From Burkholderia sp. Nafp2/4-1b (GTDB taxonomy: Bacteria; Pseudomonadota; Gammaproteobacteria; Burkholderiales; Burkholderiaceae), in the NCBI RefSeq assembly GCF_003635165.1, contig NZ_ML058608.1, positions 186,001 to 250,000 on the forward strand: DNA of 64,000 nt, read 5' to 3'. A program made the translations under genes and the position numbers. Positions 15,075 through 25,004 of the stretch are shown here, piece after piece. Positions within the stretch are counted from its first letter, which is position 1; every line of letters begins with the position of its first letter. Below the pieces are notes generated by a model. It did no database searches, was not told where the DNA came from, and saw only the letters and a list, made by a program, of their open reading frames with translations.

Positions 15075-17894
15075 TCAGTCGATCGCGGCGTCCGCGATCG
15101 CCGTTTCGGGCGCGCCGGCGTCCGTCTCGATATCCGCCGCGTCGATGATCGCTACCCAGTCGAACGCAGGCATCGCGGCGAGCTGATCGGCGGTGGCCGC
15201 GTATTCCTGCGTCGACGTGCTGACGTAACGCAACCGATCGGTCCACTCGGGCAACGGGCCGGGCGCCGTCGTCAGCACGACGCTCAGCAGATCCTGTTCG
15301 GCGCGCGACGCGACGATGCGCAGCGCGGCCTGCACGCGTTCGGCGTCGCCATCGGCATCGAGGATCAGCGCGCCGGGAATCGGCGTATCGCGCGGCGGCA
15401 GCTGGACAGCCGTGCCTTCGCGTTCGACGCACCGCCGGTAGACCTCGCGAATCAGCGGCAGGCGCGCCTGCAGTGCGTCGTGCTTGCGCACGCGGGCCTG
15501 TGCGGTGCGCGCGATCCGCCGGCGCAGCGCGGGCTGCGCGACCATGCGTTCGAGTGCGTCATCCCACGCGTGCGCGGCATCGCCCGCGAGCAGCGCGTCG
15601 TCGCCGTCGTTCAGTGCGATGCGCAGGGCCGGCCGGTCGCTCGCGACGATCGCGATGCCGGCAGCCGCGAATTCCTGTCTTTGAACCGCGCTGGCCGCGG
15701 CGTCGTCAGCGTTGGCGAGCGGCATCAGCGCGACGTCCCAGTCGAGTGCGCGCAATTGCTGTGCATACGCGCGATACCCATCCGGCGCGGGCCGGAATTC
15801 GGCAGCCGGATGCTGTTCCCAGCCGGCCGGCACTTGCGCGCCGAAGAATTGCACGGCGATGCGGCCGGCATGACGCTCGCAGAGCGCCCGCAGCGCGGCG
15901 TCCACCAGCGCGAAATTGGCCGGCAGCAGCGCTGCGCCGGCGACACCGATCGTCACGCGTGCGTTGCCGCGCGCCGGCACCGCGCGCAGGAACAGGTCGA
16001 GATCGACGCTGTCGGGCAGCACGAACACGTTCGGATTCCACGGCCGGTACTGGCGCGCGAGATCCGGCGTCGGGACGATGATCGCGTGCGCATTGCCGAG
16101 CGTGAACGCAATGCCGATCCACGTCGGGTCGGTCTGCATCGACGACGGTGCGGCGAGCGGAAGGTCGGTCGCGTAGATCACCGGCTTGTCGAATTCGAAG
16201 ATCGCGCCCAGCGCCTTCAGCGACAGCAGGCCCGGCGTGTGGCGATCGAGCAGCACGGCATCGGCCGTGGCGATCGCCGCGCTGTCGGCCAGCCCGCTGA
16301 CGAGCGCCCAGTCGTCCTCGAGCCGCGCGAACGGCAGCGCAAGACGGCGCTGCACGGACGCGCCGTCGACTGGATCGATCGCATAGGCGACGAGGCGTTT
16401 CTTCTGTTGCGCGCGCGGCGCAGGCGTGCCGCCGGTTGACGGCGCGGGCGCCTTTGCCGTCGCCGCGGCCGGCCGTCGGCCCTGTTCGGCGAGCCTTGCA
16501 TACAGCGCGCCGTGGCGGGCCGGTTCGGCATCGGCGGGCAGCGCGTGTACCGCCGCATTGACGTGGCGATACGTGAGCGCCATCGCGTCCGATTGCACCA
16601 CCAGTGCATCGGCGCGCCGGATCGCATCGCGCATCGCGGCGAGCCGGCGTGCGCTGCCGGCGAGCTCCGGGTCGTCGAGCGAGATCGCATCGAACGGCCG
16701 GTCGAGATCGCAGACCACCGGCTTGCCGAGCGTGAACAACTGCTCGAGCGCGGCGCCCGACAACAGGCTCGGCGTCGCGCCGTGCAGCACGATCACGTCG
16801 GCGCGTTGCAGCGCGTCGAGGTCGATGCCGTTGGCGGCGACGGGAAAGTCCACCGTCCATTCGCGCTCGAGCGCGCGGAACGGCGCGACGAACCGCGTCG
16901 CGATCTGCGGATCCGTGGCCGGCGCTGCGGAAACGACCGCCATGCGTCGCGGGGCGGCAGCAGCCGCAGCCGGCCGGGCGATGGCCGCGCCGTTCTGGCC
17001 GGGCTGCGCATCGAGTTCGTTCGCGCGCGCCTGGGTCTTGTCGACGAACTGCCGCAACTGCTGCCAGAACGTCGCTTCTTCTTCGCGATACACGTCGCGC
17101 GCTTCATGCACGGTCGCTTTAGCGTGAGCGATTTCGTGCGGATCGAGCCCCCACGCGATGCCCTTGCCGCCCATCACCCAGCGTTCCGCATTCGGCATCG
17201 ACGCGTCGTTCAGGATGCAGACGACCGGGCAGCCGCACAGCAGCGCCTCGAAGGCCGCGGTGGACCACTCGTACAGGTACAGGCATTCGACTCGCCGAAA
17301 CAGTTCGGCCAGTTCGTGTGCGGAGCGCTGCGCGACACGGCTCGAGATCTCGATCGATTCGGCGGTCGCCGGATGCAGGCTGCCGCCGCGGCGCAGATGG
17401 CGATTCAGGAACACGGCCGTGCCGCGGCGGGTTGCGTCGTCGACGCCGTCGCAGTGGAAGATGCGCGTATCGACGAGCGGGATTCTGAGCAGGTCGGCCT
17501 GCCAACCTTCCGGCACGATCGACGGCCCGAACGTGAACACGAGATCGGTCGGCGCGCGGTCGATCGGCTTCCCGTTGATGCGCCCGGGCTCCGCAAGCAG
17601 GTAGCGCGCGACACAGCGTGCGTTGAACGGATTGCCTTCGACGATCTCCGGATACACGGCGACCGGACTGCGGCCTGCGGCGAAGTGCGCGTGCGCGATC
17701 TCCTTCGTCAGCAACGGCGTGCGCAGCTCCGGGTGCACGTCGGCCGTGTTGATATAGGCCTCGCAGCCGAGCACGTTCAGCGCGTGACACAGGTAGTGCA
17801 TCGCGCGCACCCCGCCGGACGTCTGCAGGTACGGCGGCGCGGACACGTAGTACGGATGGCCGAGCGGCGCGAAGATGCGGGGCGAATCGTTCAT
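15075..17894 (-). CDS. Large multidomain glycosyltransferase with an internal duplication
   Basis: 939-residue protein starting MNDSPRIFAPLGHPYYVSA. Residues 1-300 form a GT-B-like unit with a C-terminal donor-site pattern (LYEWSTAAFEALLCGCPVV). A linker rich in Ala/Pro follows. Segments at roughly 330-405 and 510-580 repeat each other: R-x-x-x-PF-x-x-LE-x-x-W, then TPSLLSGAALEQLF versus TPGLLSLKALGAIF, then GKPVVCDLD versus DKPVIYATD. The second copy continues into a GT4-like C-terminal domain (about 600-820) and a short tail. It overlaps the aminotransferase by 4 bp (ATGA) and is last in the operon. Probable role: building or attaching the flagellin glycan; acceptor and donor unknown. Confidence 0.75.
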   Translation of the reverse strand: MNDSPRIFAPLGHPYYVSAPPYLQTSGGVRAMHYLCHALNVLGCEAYINTADVHPELRTPLLTKEIAHAHFAAGRSPVAVYPEIVEGNPFNARCVARYLLAEPGRINGKPIDRAPTDLVFTFGPSIVPEGWQADLLRIPLVDTRIFHCDGVDDATRRGTAVFLNRHLRRGGSLHPATAESIEISSRVAQRSAHELAELFRRVECLYLYEWSTAAFEALLCGCPVVCILNDASMPNAERWVMGGKGIAWGLDPHEIAHAKATVHEARDVYREEEATFWQQLRQFVDKTQARANELDAQPGQNGAAIARPAAAAAAPRRMAVVSAAPATDPQIATRFVAPFRALEREWTVDFPVAANGIDLDALQRADVIVLHGATPSLLSGAALEQLFTLGKPVVCDLDRPFDAISLDDPELAGSARRLAAMRDAIRRADALVVQSDAMALTYRHVNAAVHALPADAEPARHGALYARLAEQGRRPAAATAKAPAPSTGGTPAPRAQQKKRLVAYAIDPVDGASVQRRLALPFARLEDDWALVSGLADSAAIATADAVLLDRHTPGLLSLKALGAIFEFDKPVIYATDLPLAAPSSMQTDPTWIGIAFTLGNAHAIIVPTPDLARQYRPWNPNVFVLPDSVDLDLFLRAVPARGNARVTIGVAGAALLPANFALVDAALRALCERHAGRIAVQFFGAQVPAGWEQHPAAEFRPAPDGYRAYAQQLRALDWDVALMPLANADDAAASAVQRQEFAAAGIAIVASDRPALRIALNDGDDALLAGDAAHAWDDALERMVAQPALRRRIARTAQARVRKHDALQARLPLIREVYRRCVEREGTAVQLPPRDTPIPGALILDADGDAERVQAALRIVASRAEQDLLSVVLTTAPGPLPEWTDRLRYVSTSTQEYAATADQLAAMPAFDWVAIIDAADIETDAGAPETAIADAAID

Positions 17895-19099
17895 GGAGCG
17901 GAGGGCACGAGGTGCGATGAAGGGCGACGGACAGCCGGTCGCGCGGCCGTGCGGTAGAAGTCGGATACCACCTGAAGGACGCGGTCCTGTTCGGCCTCGC
18001 TCATCGCGTGGTACAGCGGCAGGCGCACGAGCCGGTCGGCGACGTCGTCGGTCACCCGCATGCCGGAGCCGCAGCGGCCGTAGCGCTGGCCTGCCGGCGA
18101 GCTGTGCAGCGGCACGTAGTGGAACACGGCGAACACGCCCGCGCCGCGGATCCGCTCGAGCAGCGCCGTGCGCTCGCCAAGATCGCGCGCGAGGAAATAG
18201 AACAGATGGCCGTTGCCCGCTTCGCTCAACGGCACGGCGGGCAGCGTCAGATGACCGGCGTCGTGCAGCGGCCGCAGCGCATCCTCGTACCGCTTCACGG
18301 TCGCGCGCCGCTGCGCGGTGATCACGTCCGCGTGCTCGAACTGCGCGTACAGGAACGCGGCGATCAGTTCGCCGGGCAGATAGGACGACCCGAGGTCGAC
18401 CCACGTGTACTTGTCGACCTGGCCGCGAAAGAACTGGCTGCGGTTGGTGCCTTTCTCGCGGATGATCTCCGCGCGCTCGACGAGGCGCGCATCGTTCACG
18501 AGCAGCGCCCCGCCTTCGCCGGCGATCACGTTCTTGGTCTCGTGGAAGCTGAGGCACGCGAGATGCCCGAGGCTGCCGAGCGGCTTGCCTTTCCAGCTGG
18601 ATTCGATTGCCTGCGCGGCATCCTCGACGACCCACAGCCGATAGTCGTCGGCGAGATGCGCGATCGTATCCATGTCGCACGACACGCCCGCGTAGTGAAC
18701 CGGCACGATCGCGCGCGTGCGCTCGGTGATCGCGGCGGCCACCAGCTTCTCGTCGAGGTTCAGCGTATCGGGGCGGATGTCGACGAACACAGGGGTCGCG
18801 CCGCGCAGCGCGAACGCGTTGGCGGTCGATACGAACGTATAGGACGGCATGATCACTTCGTCGCCGGGGCCGACGTCGGTGAGGATCGCGGCCATCTCCA
18901 GCGCAGCCGTGCACGAGTGCGTGAGCAGCGCGCGATGACAGCCGATGCGTGCCTCGAGCCACTGGTGACACAGCTTCGTGAACGCCTGGTCGCCGGCGAG
19001 TCCGCCCTGTTCGACCGCCTTCGCGATGTAGTAGAGCTCCTTGCCGACGATGAACGGGCGGCCGAACGGAATGCGGTCGAGATTGGGAGGAGCGAACAT
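17891..19099 (-). CDS. DegT/DnrJ/EryC1 sugar aminotransferase, VioA/WecE-like
   Basis: 402-residue PLP enzyme. It has the fold-type I features of nucleotide-sugar aminotransferases: GQGGLAGDQ-like N-terminal loop (EQGGLAGDQAF), HSCTAALEMAA, the VVEDAAQAIESSWKG segment and the PLP lysine in SFHETKNVIAGEGGALL. The closest activities are dTDP-4-amino-4,6-dideoxyhexose transaminases (WecE, galacto; VioA, gluco). The flagellin of B. cenocepacia K56-2 is known to carry a viosamine-related glycan, so VioA activity is the likelier reading here. GGAG lies 8 nt before the ATG. The stop overlaps the next gene. Confidence 0.9.
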   Translation of the reverse strand: MFAPPNLDRIPFGRPFIVGKELYYIAKAVEQGGLAGDQAFTKLCHQWLEARIGCHRALLTHSCTAALEMAAILTDVGPGDEVIMPSYTFVSTANAFALRGATPVFVDIRPDTLNLDEKLVAAAITERTRAIVPVHYAGVSCDMDTIAHLADDYRLWVVEDAAQAIESSWKGKPLGSLGHLACLSFHETKNVIAGEGGALLVNDARLVERAEIIREKGTNRSQFFRGQVDKYTWVDLGSSYLPGELIAAFLYAQFEHADVITAQRRATVKRYEDALRPLHDAGHLTLPAVPLSEAGNGHLFYFLARDLGERTALLERIRGAGVFAVFHYVPLHSSPAGQRYGRCGSGMRVTDDVADRLVRLPLYHAMSEAEQDRVLQVVSDFYRTAARPAVRRPSSHLVPSAP

Positions 19100-19159
19100 G
19101 GCGAAACTCCGCGAAGGCGTGAAGAGGGGCTATGGGGCCGGCGGCTTGCGCATGGGCGC

Positions 19160-19810
19160 TTAGCCGTCCTTCCGGACGAGCATCGTGAATTCGTACAGCC
19201 CGTAGTCGTGCAGCAGCGCGACGTGGCGCGAGTAGCGGCGCTTGCAGCGGTCGAACAGCGCGCACGGATCGGCGTAGTACAGCCGCTCGGGGCGCATGTG
19301 CGGCGGGTCGGAATACGACGTCAGGCAGTTGAACGCGAAGCCGGCGCGGCTCGTCTCGTGCAGCGTGTCGAGCGTCGCGTGGATGTAGTCGAGCCATGCG
19401 TCGTCGCCGTGGCCGCGATGCACGTTGAAGATGCCCGACGCGATCCCGTAGTCGGCGACCGACTGCGGCGCGTCGCCAACGTGGAACGCCACGTCGGCGC
19501 GCTTGCGATAGCGCTGCCGGGCTGCATCGATCATCTCCGGCGACACGTCGTTGCCCGCGTACGCATGGCGGCGCCCCGCCGCCTGCTCGTCGAGAAAGTC
19601 CACCAGCGCGCCGTAACCGCAGCCGAGGTCGTTGACGGAGAAGCCGTCGGCGCCCGGCGCGACGATCTTCGTCAACTGCGCGAACCGCAGCCGCTGGCCG
19701 TCCTCGCCGTTCCAGTCCACGCCGCGCGCGGTCTCGCCGTGCTCGGCCAGGCGCGCGCTGTAATAGGCGGCGACGTCCGCCAGCAGGCTCGAATGTCGGG
19801 AATCGTGCAT
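19160..19810 (-). CDS. Class I SAM-dependent methyltransferase
   Basis: 216-residue protein with the SAM-binding motif I NDLGCGYGALVDFL and a following acidic position in AGNDVSPEMI. Motif II/III region: VAFHVGDAPQSVADYGIASGIFNV. It is the fourth gene of the minus-strand operon, 10 bp after the WbqC gene and 60 bp before the aminotransferase. A role in N- or O-methylation of the flagellin sugar or its acyl group is inferred from context. Confidence 0.82.
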   Translation of the reverse strand: MHDSRHSSLLADVAAYYSARLAEHGETARGVDWNGEDGQRLRFAQLTKIVAPGADGFSVNDLGCGYGALVDFLDEQAAGRRHAYAGNDVSPEMIDAARQRYRKRADVAFHVGDAPQSVADYGIASGIFNVHRGHGDDAWLDYIHATLDTLHETSRAGFAFNCLTSYSDPPHMRPERLYYADPCALFDRCKRRYSRHVALLHDYGLYEFTMLVRKDG

Positions 19811-19820
19811 CGCGTCGCTC

Positions 19821-20528
19821 TCAGGTTCGGTCGGTCACGACATGCCGGCGCGCATCCGGGCCGCAGTGAAACAGCACGTCGAGCACCGTCACGCCGTGGA
19901 CGAATTCGCCCCACAGCTGCGCGTACGGCGGATAGGCCGGATAGTCGAACCAGCGCACCGCGACCTGCGCGGCCGCGAAGCGGCTCTCGTCGAGGTAGTC
20001 GCGCGCGGCCGGGCCCGACAGGTATTCGGTTGCGCCGGCCTGCAGGCACAGGTTCAGCAGCTTGTCGGTGCGGTCGCCTTCCACCGTGTAGTCGGACGAC
20101 GACGAAATCCGCGTGGCGATGCCGAGCTGCCGGTTGATCCAGCTCAGCAGCGCGCGGTTCAGCGCGCTCAGCGTGTCGTGCCGGGCGTGCAAGTAGAGCG
20201 CTTCGAGCTCGTCTGCGTAGCGCGCGAAATGCGGCGCGCGCGCATAGTTCTGCCGCAGCCGCGTCCAGTGCTGCGCGGCCCACTCGGTGCCGTCGATCTC
20301 GGTGTCGCGGATGCTCTGGTGATAGCGGCCCTTCACCTTGACCGGCACGGTCAGCCACTGCACGCCTTGCGGCGTCTTGATCTGGTTGCGGTTGCGCCAG
20401 TCGCGCCGCGTGTATTGCGCGTCGTCGTACAGGATGAACTCGTCGGTCGCGGCGATCAGGTCGAAGTAGCCCTTCCACGGGATGTAGTTCGACTGGACGA
20501 TCGCGATGCGTTTGGGCTGCGCAGTCAT
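19821..20528 (-). CDS. WbqC-family protein
   Basis: 235-residue protein starting MTAQPKRIAIVQSNYIPWKG, the signature opening of WbqC-like proteins, followed by DLIAATDEFILYDDAQYTRRDWRNRN and later LWGEFVHGVTVLDVLF. WbqC proteins occur in O-antigen and glycan gene clusters, often next to amino-sugar genes; their exact chemistry is not well established. Start 20528 follows the oxidoreductase stop by 5 bp. The long forward frame covering this stretch is out of frame with the motif and was discarded. Confidence 0.85.
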   Translation of the reverse strand: MTAQPKRIAIVQSNYIPWKGYFDLIAATDEFILYDDAQYTRRDWRNRNQIKTPQGVQWLTVPVKVKGRYHQSIRDTEIDGTEWAAQHWTRLRQNYARAPHFARYADELEALYLHARHDTLSALNRALLSWINRQLGIATRISSSSDYTVEGDRTDKLLNLCLQAGATEYLSGPAARDYLDESRFAAAQVAVRWFDYPAYPPYAQLWGEFVHGVTVLDVLFHCGPDARRHVVTDRT

Positions 20529-20533
20529 GTCGT

Positions 20534-21919
20534 TCAGGCCGGGATGTGACCGTACCGGTACATGTCGACGAGCTCGGGCGGAATGCCCCAGTCGGTCGCC
20601 CCGAGCCGGTCGTGCAGCGCCTCGAGATCCGTGCGGATCGCGCGCTCGAGCTGCTCGACCATGCGATTGCGCGCAGGCACGAAGTCGTGCTGGTAGGCGG
20701 CGTTGATCTGGTGGCGGACGGTCTTCGCGATCGCCGCCTCGCGCGACAGGTTGCGAATCAGCGGCCGCTCGGGCGCCAGCTCCGCATAGCGCGGATCGAT
20801 CGGCTGGCCGCGCATCGCGGCGACGAGGTCGCGGCACAGCACCGGCGACAGGTGGAAGCCGTCGCGCTTGGTGCCGCCGAGAATCCACAGGTCGCGCACG
20901 CTGGTTTCGCCGATCAGCGGATAAAGGTCGGACGTCGTCGGCCGCCAGCCGACGTTCACGTTGACGAGGTTCGCACGCGAGAATCGCGAATTGATCTGGT
21001 CCATCGCCGATTTCAGCAGCGTGTACGCGCTGCCGGCGTGTCCGTGCTCGTGCGGCACCGGGCTGATGTAGTTGCTGGCGCCGACGAGCGTGCGGTCGGG
21101 GCCGTACGGCGCCGAATACACGCCGCATGCGAGCCCGCGGTTGGTCGTGCGCACGCAGTGCGTATGCACGCTCTCGCTGCTCTGCAGTTCGATCGACATG
21201 CCGATCCCGTAGAACAGCCGCTGCACCGGCAGCTCGGGCAGGCTGGCCTGCAGCACCTTCGTCAGGTTCGCGCCGTTGCACAGCACGAAGCGGTCGGCGT
21301 CGAGCGTCGTGCCGTCGCTCAGCCGCGCACCGGTGACGCGTCCGCCCGAGACGCCGAGGCGCTCGACTTCGGCCGACACGAACGCGACGTTGCCGGCCGC
21401 GGCCACGCTGGCCTGCAGCGCGTCGAGAAACTGTTTCGGGTTCGCCCAGCCTTCGCGCTTCAGATACACCGCGTTGAGCGCGCGGAACTGCGGTTGCGGG
21501 TGATAGTTCGGGATGCTGGACGGATCGACGGCTTCGCACGGTTCCTCGAACTCGCGGCAAAAGCGTCGCATCGCCGCAAAGTTCTCGTCGTCGAGCGCGT
21601 CGGTCGCGGCGTTGTTGAGCACGTAGGTGCCGAAGCCGTGCGCGACCGCGCGTTCCGGCGTGCAGATTTCCGCGAACACGTCGGGCCACGCGGCCGTCGC
21701 CGCGCGGCTCAGTTCGAACTTGAAGCGGTCGATCGGCGTGCCGAGCGAATCGCCTTCCAGTTCGGTGAACGAGTTGAGCATCGCGGCGGCCGCGCGCGTC
21801 GCCGAGCCGGGACGCTGCGCCGGGCCGACGACGACGAGTTCGATGCCCGGCTCGGCGCGTAGCCAGGCACGGGCCGTCATCAGCCCGAGGATGCCGTTGC
21901 CGAGGATCGCGATCTTCAT
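20534..21919 (-). CDS. FAD-dependent oxidoreductase (DAO family)
   Basis: 461-residue protein with an N-terminal Rossmann dinucleotide motif MKIAILGNGILGLMTARAWL (GxGxxG at residues 7-12) and the second FAD motif region GATLTKV-like (CNGANLTKVL). C-terminal segments DLYPLIGETSVRDLWILGG and GFHLSPVLCRDLV fit the glycine/D-amino-acid oxidase superfamily. It overlaps the upstream methyltransferase by 4 bp (ATGA). In this cluster it may oxidise a glycan intermediate or its acyl side chain; the substrate cannot be read from sequence. Confidence 0.85.
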   Translation of the reverse strand: MKIAILGNGILGLMTARAWLRAEPGIELVVVGPAQRPGSATRAAAAMLNSFTELEGDSLGTPIDRFKFELSRAATAAWPDVFAEICTPERAVAHGFGTYVLNNAATDALDDENFAAMRRFCREFEEPCEAVDPSSIPNYHPQPQFRALNAVYLKREGWANPKQFLDALQASVAAAGNVAFVSAEVERLGVSGGRVTGARLSDGTTLDADRFVLCNGANLTKVLQASLPELPVQRLFYGIGMSIELQSSESVHTHCVRTTNRGLACGVYSAPYGPDRTLVGASNYISPVPHEHGHAGSAYTLLKSAMDQINSRFSRANLVNVNVGWRPTTSDLYPLIGETSVRDLWILGGTKRDGFHLSPVLCRDLVAAMRGQPIDPRYAELAPERPLIRNLSREAAIAKTVRHQINAAYQHDFVPARNRMVEQLERAIRTDLEALHDRLGATDWGIPPELVDMYRYGHIPA

Positions 21920-22701
21920 GAGCGCGCCCCGCCGCCTTCCGGGAAGGTGAGATAGCACAGCGACGGATACGACTTCGCCTTGTGGATCCGGTGCGGATAC
22001 TTGCCGAGCAGCTCGCGCACGTAGTGGATGCCTTCGGCCGGCGTCTGGCCGCCGCGCGTGAGCTGCCAGAACGCGACGACGCCGCCCGGCACGAGCCGCC
22101 GCATCACCGTCTCGAACGCCTGCCGGGTCGGCCCCGGCACGTTCAGGTCGAACCACGCGAGCGCGACGGGTTCGCCCGGATGCGCTTCCTCGTAGGCGGC
22201 GAGCGTGTCGCGGCAGTCGCCTTCCCATACGTGATGCTTGCCGTTCACATGCCCCATCGCGTTGTTGCGCTCGTGCAGCGACAGCAGGTTGCGCAGCAGA
22301 TCCGCATAGTCGCCGGCGAGCGAGTACGTGCCGTCGGAGAACAGCTTGCGGTCGCGCGAATCGTTGTCGGAGAAGCCCGCGTAGCCGGTGAACGTATCGA
22401 ACGCGTGGATCCGGCGCTGGAAGTTCAGCGGCTCGAGGATCGCGCGGAAGTTCTCGCACAGCACGGCGGTCTGGCCGCGCCAGGTGCCGAGGTCGAGGAT
22501 CGAACCCGGCAGCGGCACGATCTGCTCGTAGACCTCGAACGTCGCGAGTATCCGCGCGAGCAGCGACCCGCGCACGAACAGGCCGAGCGAGCGTTCGAGC
22601 TCCTCTTGCGTCGCGGGATAGGTCTGCATCAGGTCGAACAGCTCGCGCCGTGCGGCGAGCTGGTCGTCATTCGAGTTGGAGATGATTGAGGACTCGTGCA
22701 T
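21916..22701 (-). CDS. TylF/macrocin-O-methyltransferase-like SAM methyltransferase
   Basis: 261-residue protein. Of the close ATGs at 22707 and 22701, 22701 has GGAG at a better distance (8 nt); a longer frame to 22803 has no support. SAM motif: PLPGSILDLGTWRGQTAVL; further family segments are RRIHAFDTFTGYAGFSDND and VALAWFDLNVPGPTRQAFE, as in TylF-type sugar O-methyltransferases. It is first in the six-gene minus-strand operon and overlaps the oxidoreductase. Likely methylates a hydroxyl of the flagellin glycan or its substituent (inference). Confidence 0.8.
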   Translation of the reverse strand: MHESSIISNSNDDQLAARRELFDLMQTYPATQEELERSLGLFVRGSLLARILATFEVYEQIVPLPGSILDLGTWRGQTAVLCENFRAILEPLNFQRRIHAFDTFTGYAGFSDNDSRDRKLFSDGTYSLAGDYADLLRNLLSLHERNNAMGHVNGKHHVWEGDCRDTLAAYEEAHPGEPVALAWFDLNVPGPTRQAFETVMRRLVPGGVVAFWQLTRGGQTPAEGIHYVRELLGKYPHRIHKAKSYPSLCYLTFPEGGGARS

Positions 22702-23207
22702 ACACATGGCTCCAGGCGCTGAGGGGGATTCGGGGCATCCCCGGCCGCGGGCCGGCAAGCGGCTTGCGCCCGGCGCGATCGTCCGCGCGATGGACGCCTC
22801 CAAGTCTGTGCCCGAGTCTATCGATCCGCGCCCGGATCAAATGGCGGATTAGCGGGCCGTTTCCCCCCGCATTTCCATGAATGCCGGCGCGTGCCCGAGC
22901 CCGGCGACCGGCAAGCGGGCGCGGGCGCGCAGCGCCAAACCGTTGACGGACAAGGCTTCTCGCGACTGGGCGATGAATCGCCGGCGCGCTCGACGGGCGG
23001 CCGCGCGCACGAACTGCGGCCTTGATCGTCGTCAAGCCGGTGCCCGCGCCGTCACATGAAAAGCGACCAAATCCGCCACCTGCTCCGCCGATTGGAACGG
23101 CGACCCCGCGCCGAGAATGCTGGCATGTCGAGGGCCGTCCACGCGTGCGCGATGCCGGCCTCCGCGCGTTTGCGCGCTCCGTATCGAACCCACGCTGGCT
23201 TACCACG
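22702..23207. promoter_or_regulatory. Divergent intergenic region between the two glycosylation operons
   Basis: 506 bp separating the minus-strand glycan operon from the plus-strand epimerase/OGT operon; both promoters should lie here. The DNA is very GC-rich and no clear sigma-70 or sigma-28 element was found by eye. Short frames here look like chance. Confidence 0.45.
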
Positions 23208-25004
23208 ATGACTGATCTCACGCTGTCCGACTCCCCCGTCGCCACGATCGAAGCGGCGCTGGCGCTCCATCAGGCCGATCGCCTCGAAGAGGCCGAGACG
23301 CTGTACCGCCGGATCATCGACGCCGAGCCGCGGCACGCGGACGCGCTGCACCTGCTCGGCCTGATCGGTCACCAGTACGGTCGCTATCACGAGGCGTCGG
23401 AGCTGATCATGGCGGCGATCGAGATCAAGCCGAACGCGATCTACTACTACAACCTCGGCAACGTGATGCAGGCGAGCAACCGCCCCGCCGCCGCCGCCGA
23501 GTGTTTCCGTCTCGCGATCGAGCTGCGGCCCGGCTACGTCGACGCTTACAACAACCTGGGCAACGCGCAGCGGCTCGCGGGCAACGCGCGCGCGGCCGTC
23601 GACGCGTTCTGCCAGGTGATCGCGCTGCAGCCCGACCACGGGCAGGCATACAACAACCTCGGCAATGCGCTGCTCGACCTGAACGAGATCGCGGCCGCGC
23701 TCGAGGCGTACCAGCACGCGATCGCGCTGCGCCCTGAGTTGCCGGAACCGCGCAGCAACCTGCTGTTCGCGTATCACTACAGCGAAGCGTTCGACCCGCA
23801 CGCGTACCTCGCCGAGGCCGCGCGCTTCGATGCGCTCGTCACGCAGCACGCGCAGCCGTACTCGACGTGGCGGGTCGACCTCACCGCGCGCATCGGCCGG
23901 CCGCTGCGCGTCGGCATGGTGTCGGGCGACCTGAAGGCGCACCCGGTCGGCTATTTCATCGAAGGGATGCTCGCGCACCTGAAGCGCGAGCGCGTCGAAC
24001 TGCACGCGTATGCGACGCGCGACGTCGAGGACGACGTGACCGCGCGCATCAAGCCGCGCTTCGCGTCGTGGACGTCGCTTGCCGGCCTCGACGACGCAGC
24101 GGCGGCCGCGCGGATTCGCGACGACGGCATCGACGTGCTGATCGACGCGTCCGGCCACACGATCCACAACCGCCTGCCGCTGTTCGCGTGGAAGCCCGCG
24201 CCGCTGCAGGTGAGCTGGCCCGGCTACTTCGCGAGCACCGGCATGCGCGCGATCGACTACGTGCTCGGCGACCGCTACGTGATGCCGGCCGACGAGGCCG
24301 AGCATTTCGTCGAACGCGCGTGGCACCTGCCCGACAGCTATCTGTGCTTCACGCCGCCCGCGATCGAACTCGACGGCGGCCCGCTGCCGATGCTCGCGAA
24401 CGGCTATCCGACCTTCGGCTATTTCGGCAAGCTCGCGAAGCTCACCGATCACGTGATCGACGTCTGGTCGCGCGTGCTGCGCGACGTGCCGAACGCGAAA
24501 TTGTTCGTGAAGGCGCCGCATCTCGACGACCCGCGCGAGCAGGATGCGCTCGCGGCCCGCTTCGCCGCGCACGGCATCGATGCGGCGCGCCTGCTGTTCG
24601 AAGGCCGCTCGCCGCGCGACGAATACCTGGCGGCCTATCGGCGCGTCGACCTGATGCTGAGCCCGTTCCCGTACCCGGGCGGCACGACGACGGCCGAAGC
24701 GCTGTGGATGGGCGTGCCGGTGCTCGGCCGCCGCGGCGCACGCTTCCTGTCGCACATCTGCGAAAGCCTGCTGCACGCGGCGCGCCTGCACGAATGGATC
24801 GCCGAGGATGACGAAGCCTACGTCGCGAAGGCCGTCGCCTTCGCGCGCAATCCGGCCGAGCTGGCCGTGCTGCGCACGACGCTGCGTGCGCAGGTGCTCG
24901 CGTCGCCGTTGTGCGACGCGCCCCGCTTCGCGCGTCATTTCGAGGAGGCGCTGCACGCGATGTGGGCGCAGCGCGTCGACGCCGCACCGGGAATCGCATC
25001 GTGA
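23208..25004 (+). CDS. SPINDLY/OGT-type TPR glycosyltransferase (copy 1)
   Basis: 598-residue protein starting [18 protein letters not shown]. The N-terminal ~190 residues form about five TPR units ([34 protein letters not shown]). The C-terminal GT41 catalytic domain shows [50 protein letters not shown] and [18 protein letters not shown]. Such enzymes move a sugar from a nucleotide donor to Ser/Thr of a protein. The stop overlaps the next start (GTGA). An in-frame extension to 23022 is not supported. Likely acts in flagellin O-glycosylation together with three paralogues downstream. Confidence 0.88.
   Translation: MTDLTLSDSPVATIEAALALHQADRLEEAETLYRRIIDAEPRHADALHLLGLIGHQYGRYHEASELIMAAIEIKPNAIYYYNLGNVMQASNRPAAAAECFRLAIELRPGYVDAYNNLGNAQRLAGNARAAVDAFCQVIALQPDHGQAYNNLGNALLDLNEIAAALEAYQHAIALRPELPEPRSNLLFAYHYSEAFDPHAYLAEAARFDALVTQHAQPYSTWRVDLTARIGRPLRVGMVSGDLKAHPVGYFIEGMLAHLKRERVELHAYATRDVEDDVTARIKPRFASWTSLAGLDDAAAAARIRDDGIDVLIDASGHTIHNRLPLFAWKPAPLQVSWPGYFASTGMRAIDYVLGDRYVMPADEAEHFVERAWHLPDSYLCFTPPAIELDGGPLPMLANGYPTFGYFGKLAKLTDHVIDVWSRVLRDVPNAKLFVKAPHLDDPREQDALAARFAAHGIDAARLLFEGRSPRDEYLAAYRRVDLMLSPFPYPGGTTTAEALWMGVPVLGRRGARFLSHICESLLHAARLHEWIAEDDEAYVAKAVAFARNPAELAVLRTTLRAQVLASPLCDAPRFARHFEEALHAMWAQRVDAAPGIAS

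Noticed and set aside
15075-19397. Single 1440-codon frame running through the glycosyltransferase and the aminotransferase region
   Set aside because: The upstream third is out of frame with the aminotransferase motifs; the true start is the ATG at 17894, coupled to the upstream gene.
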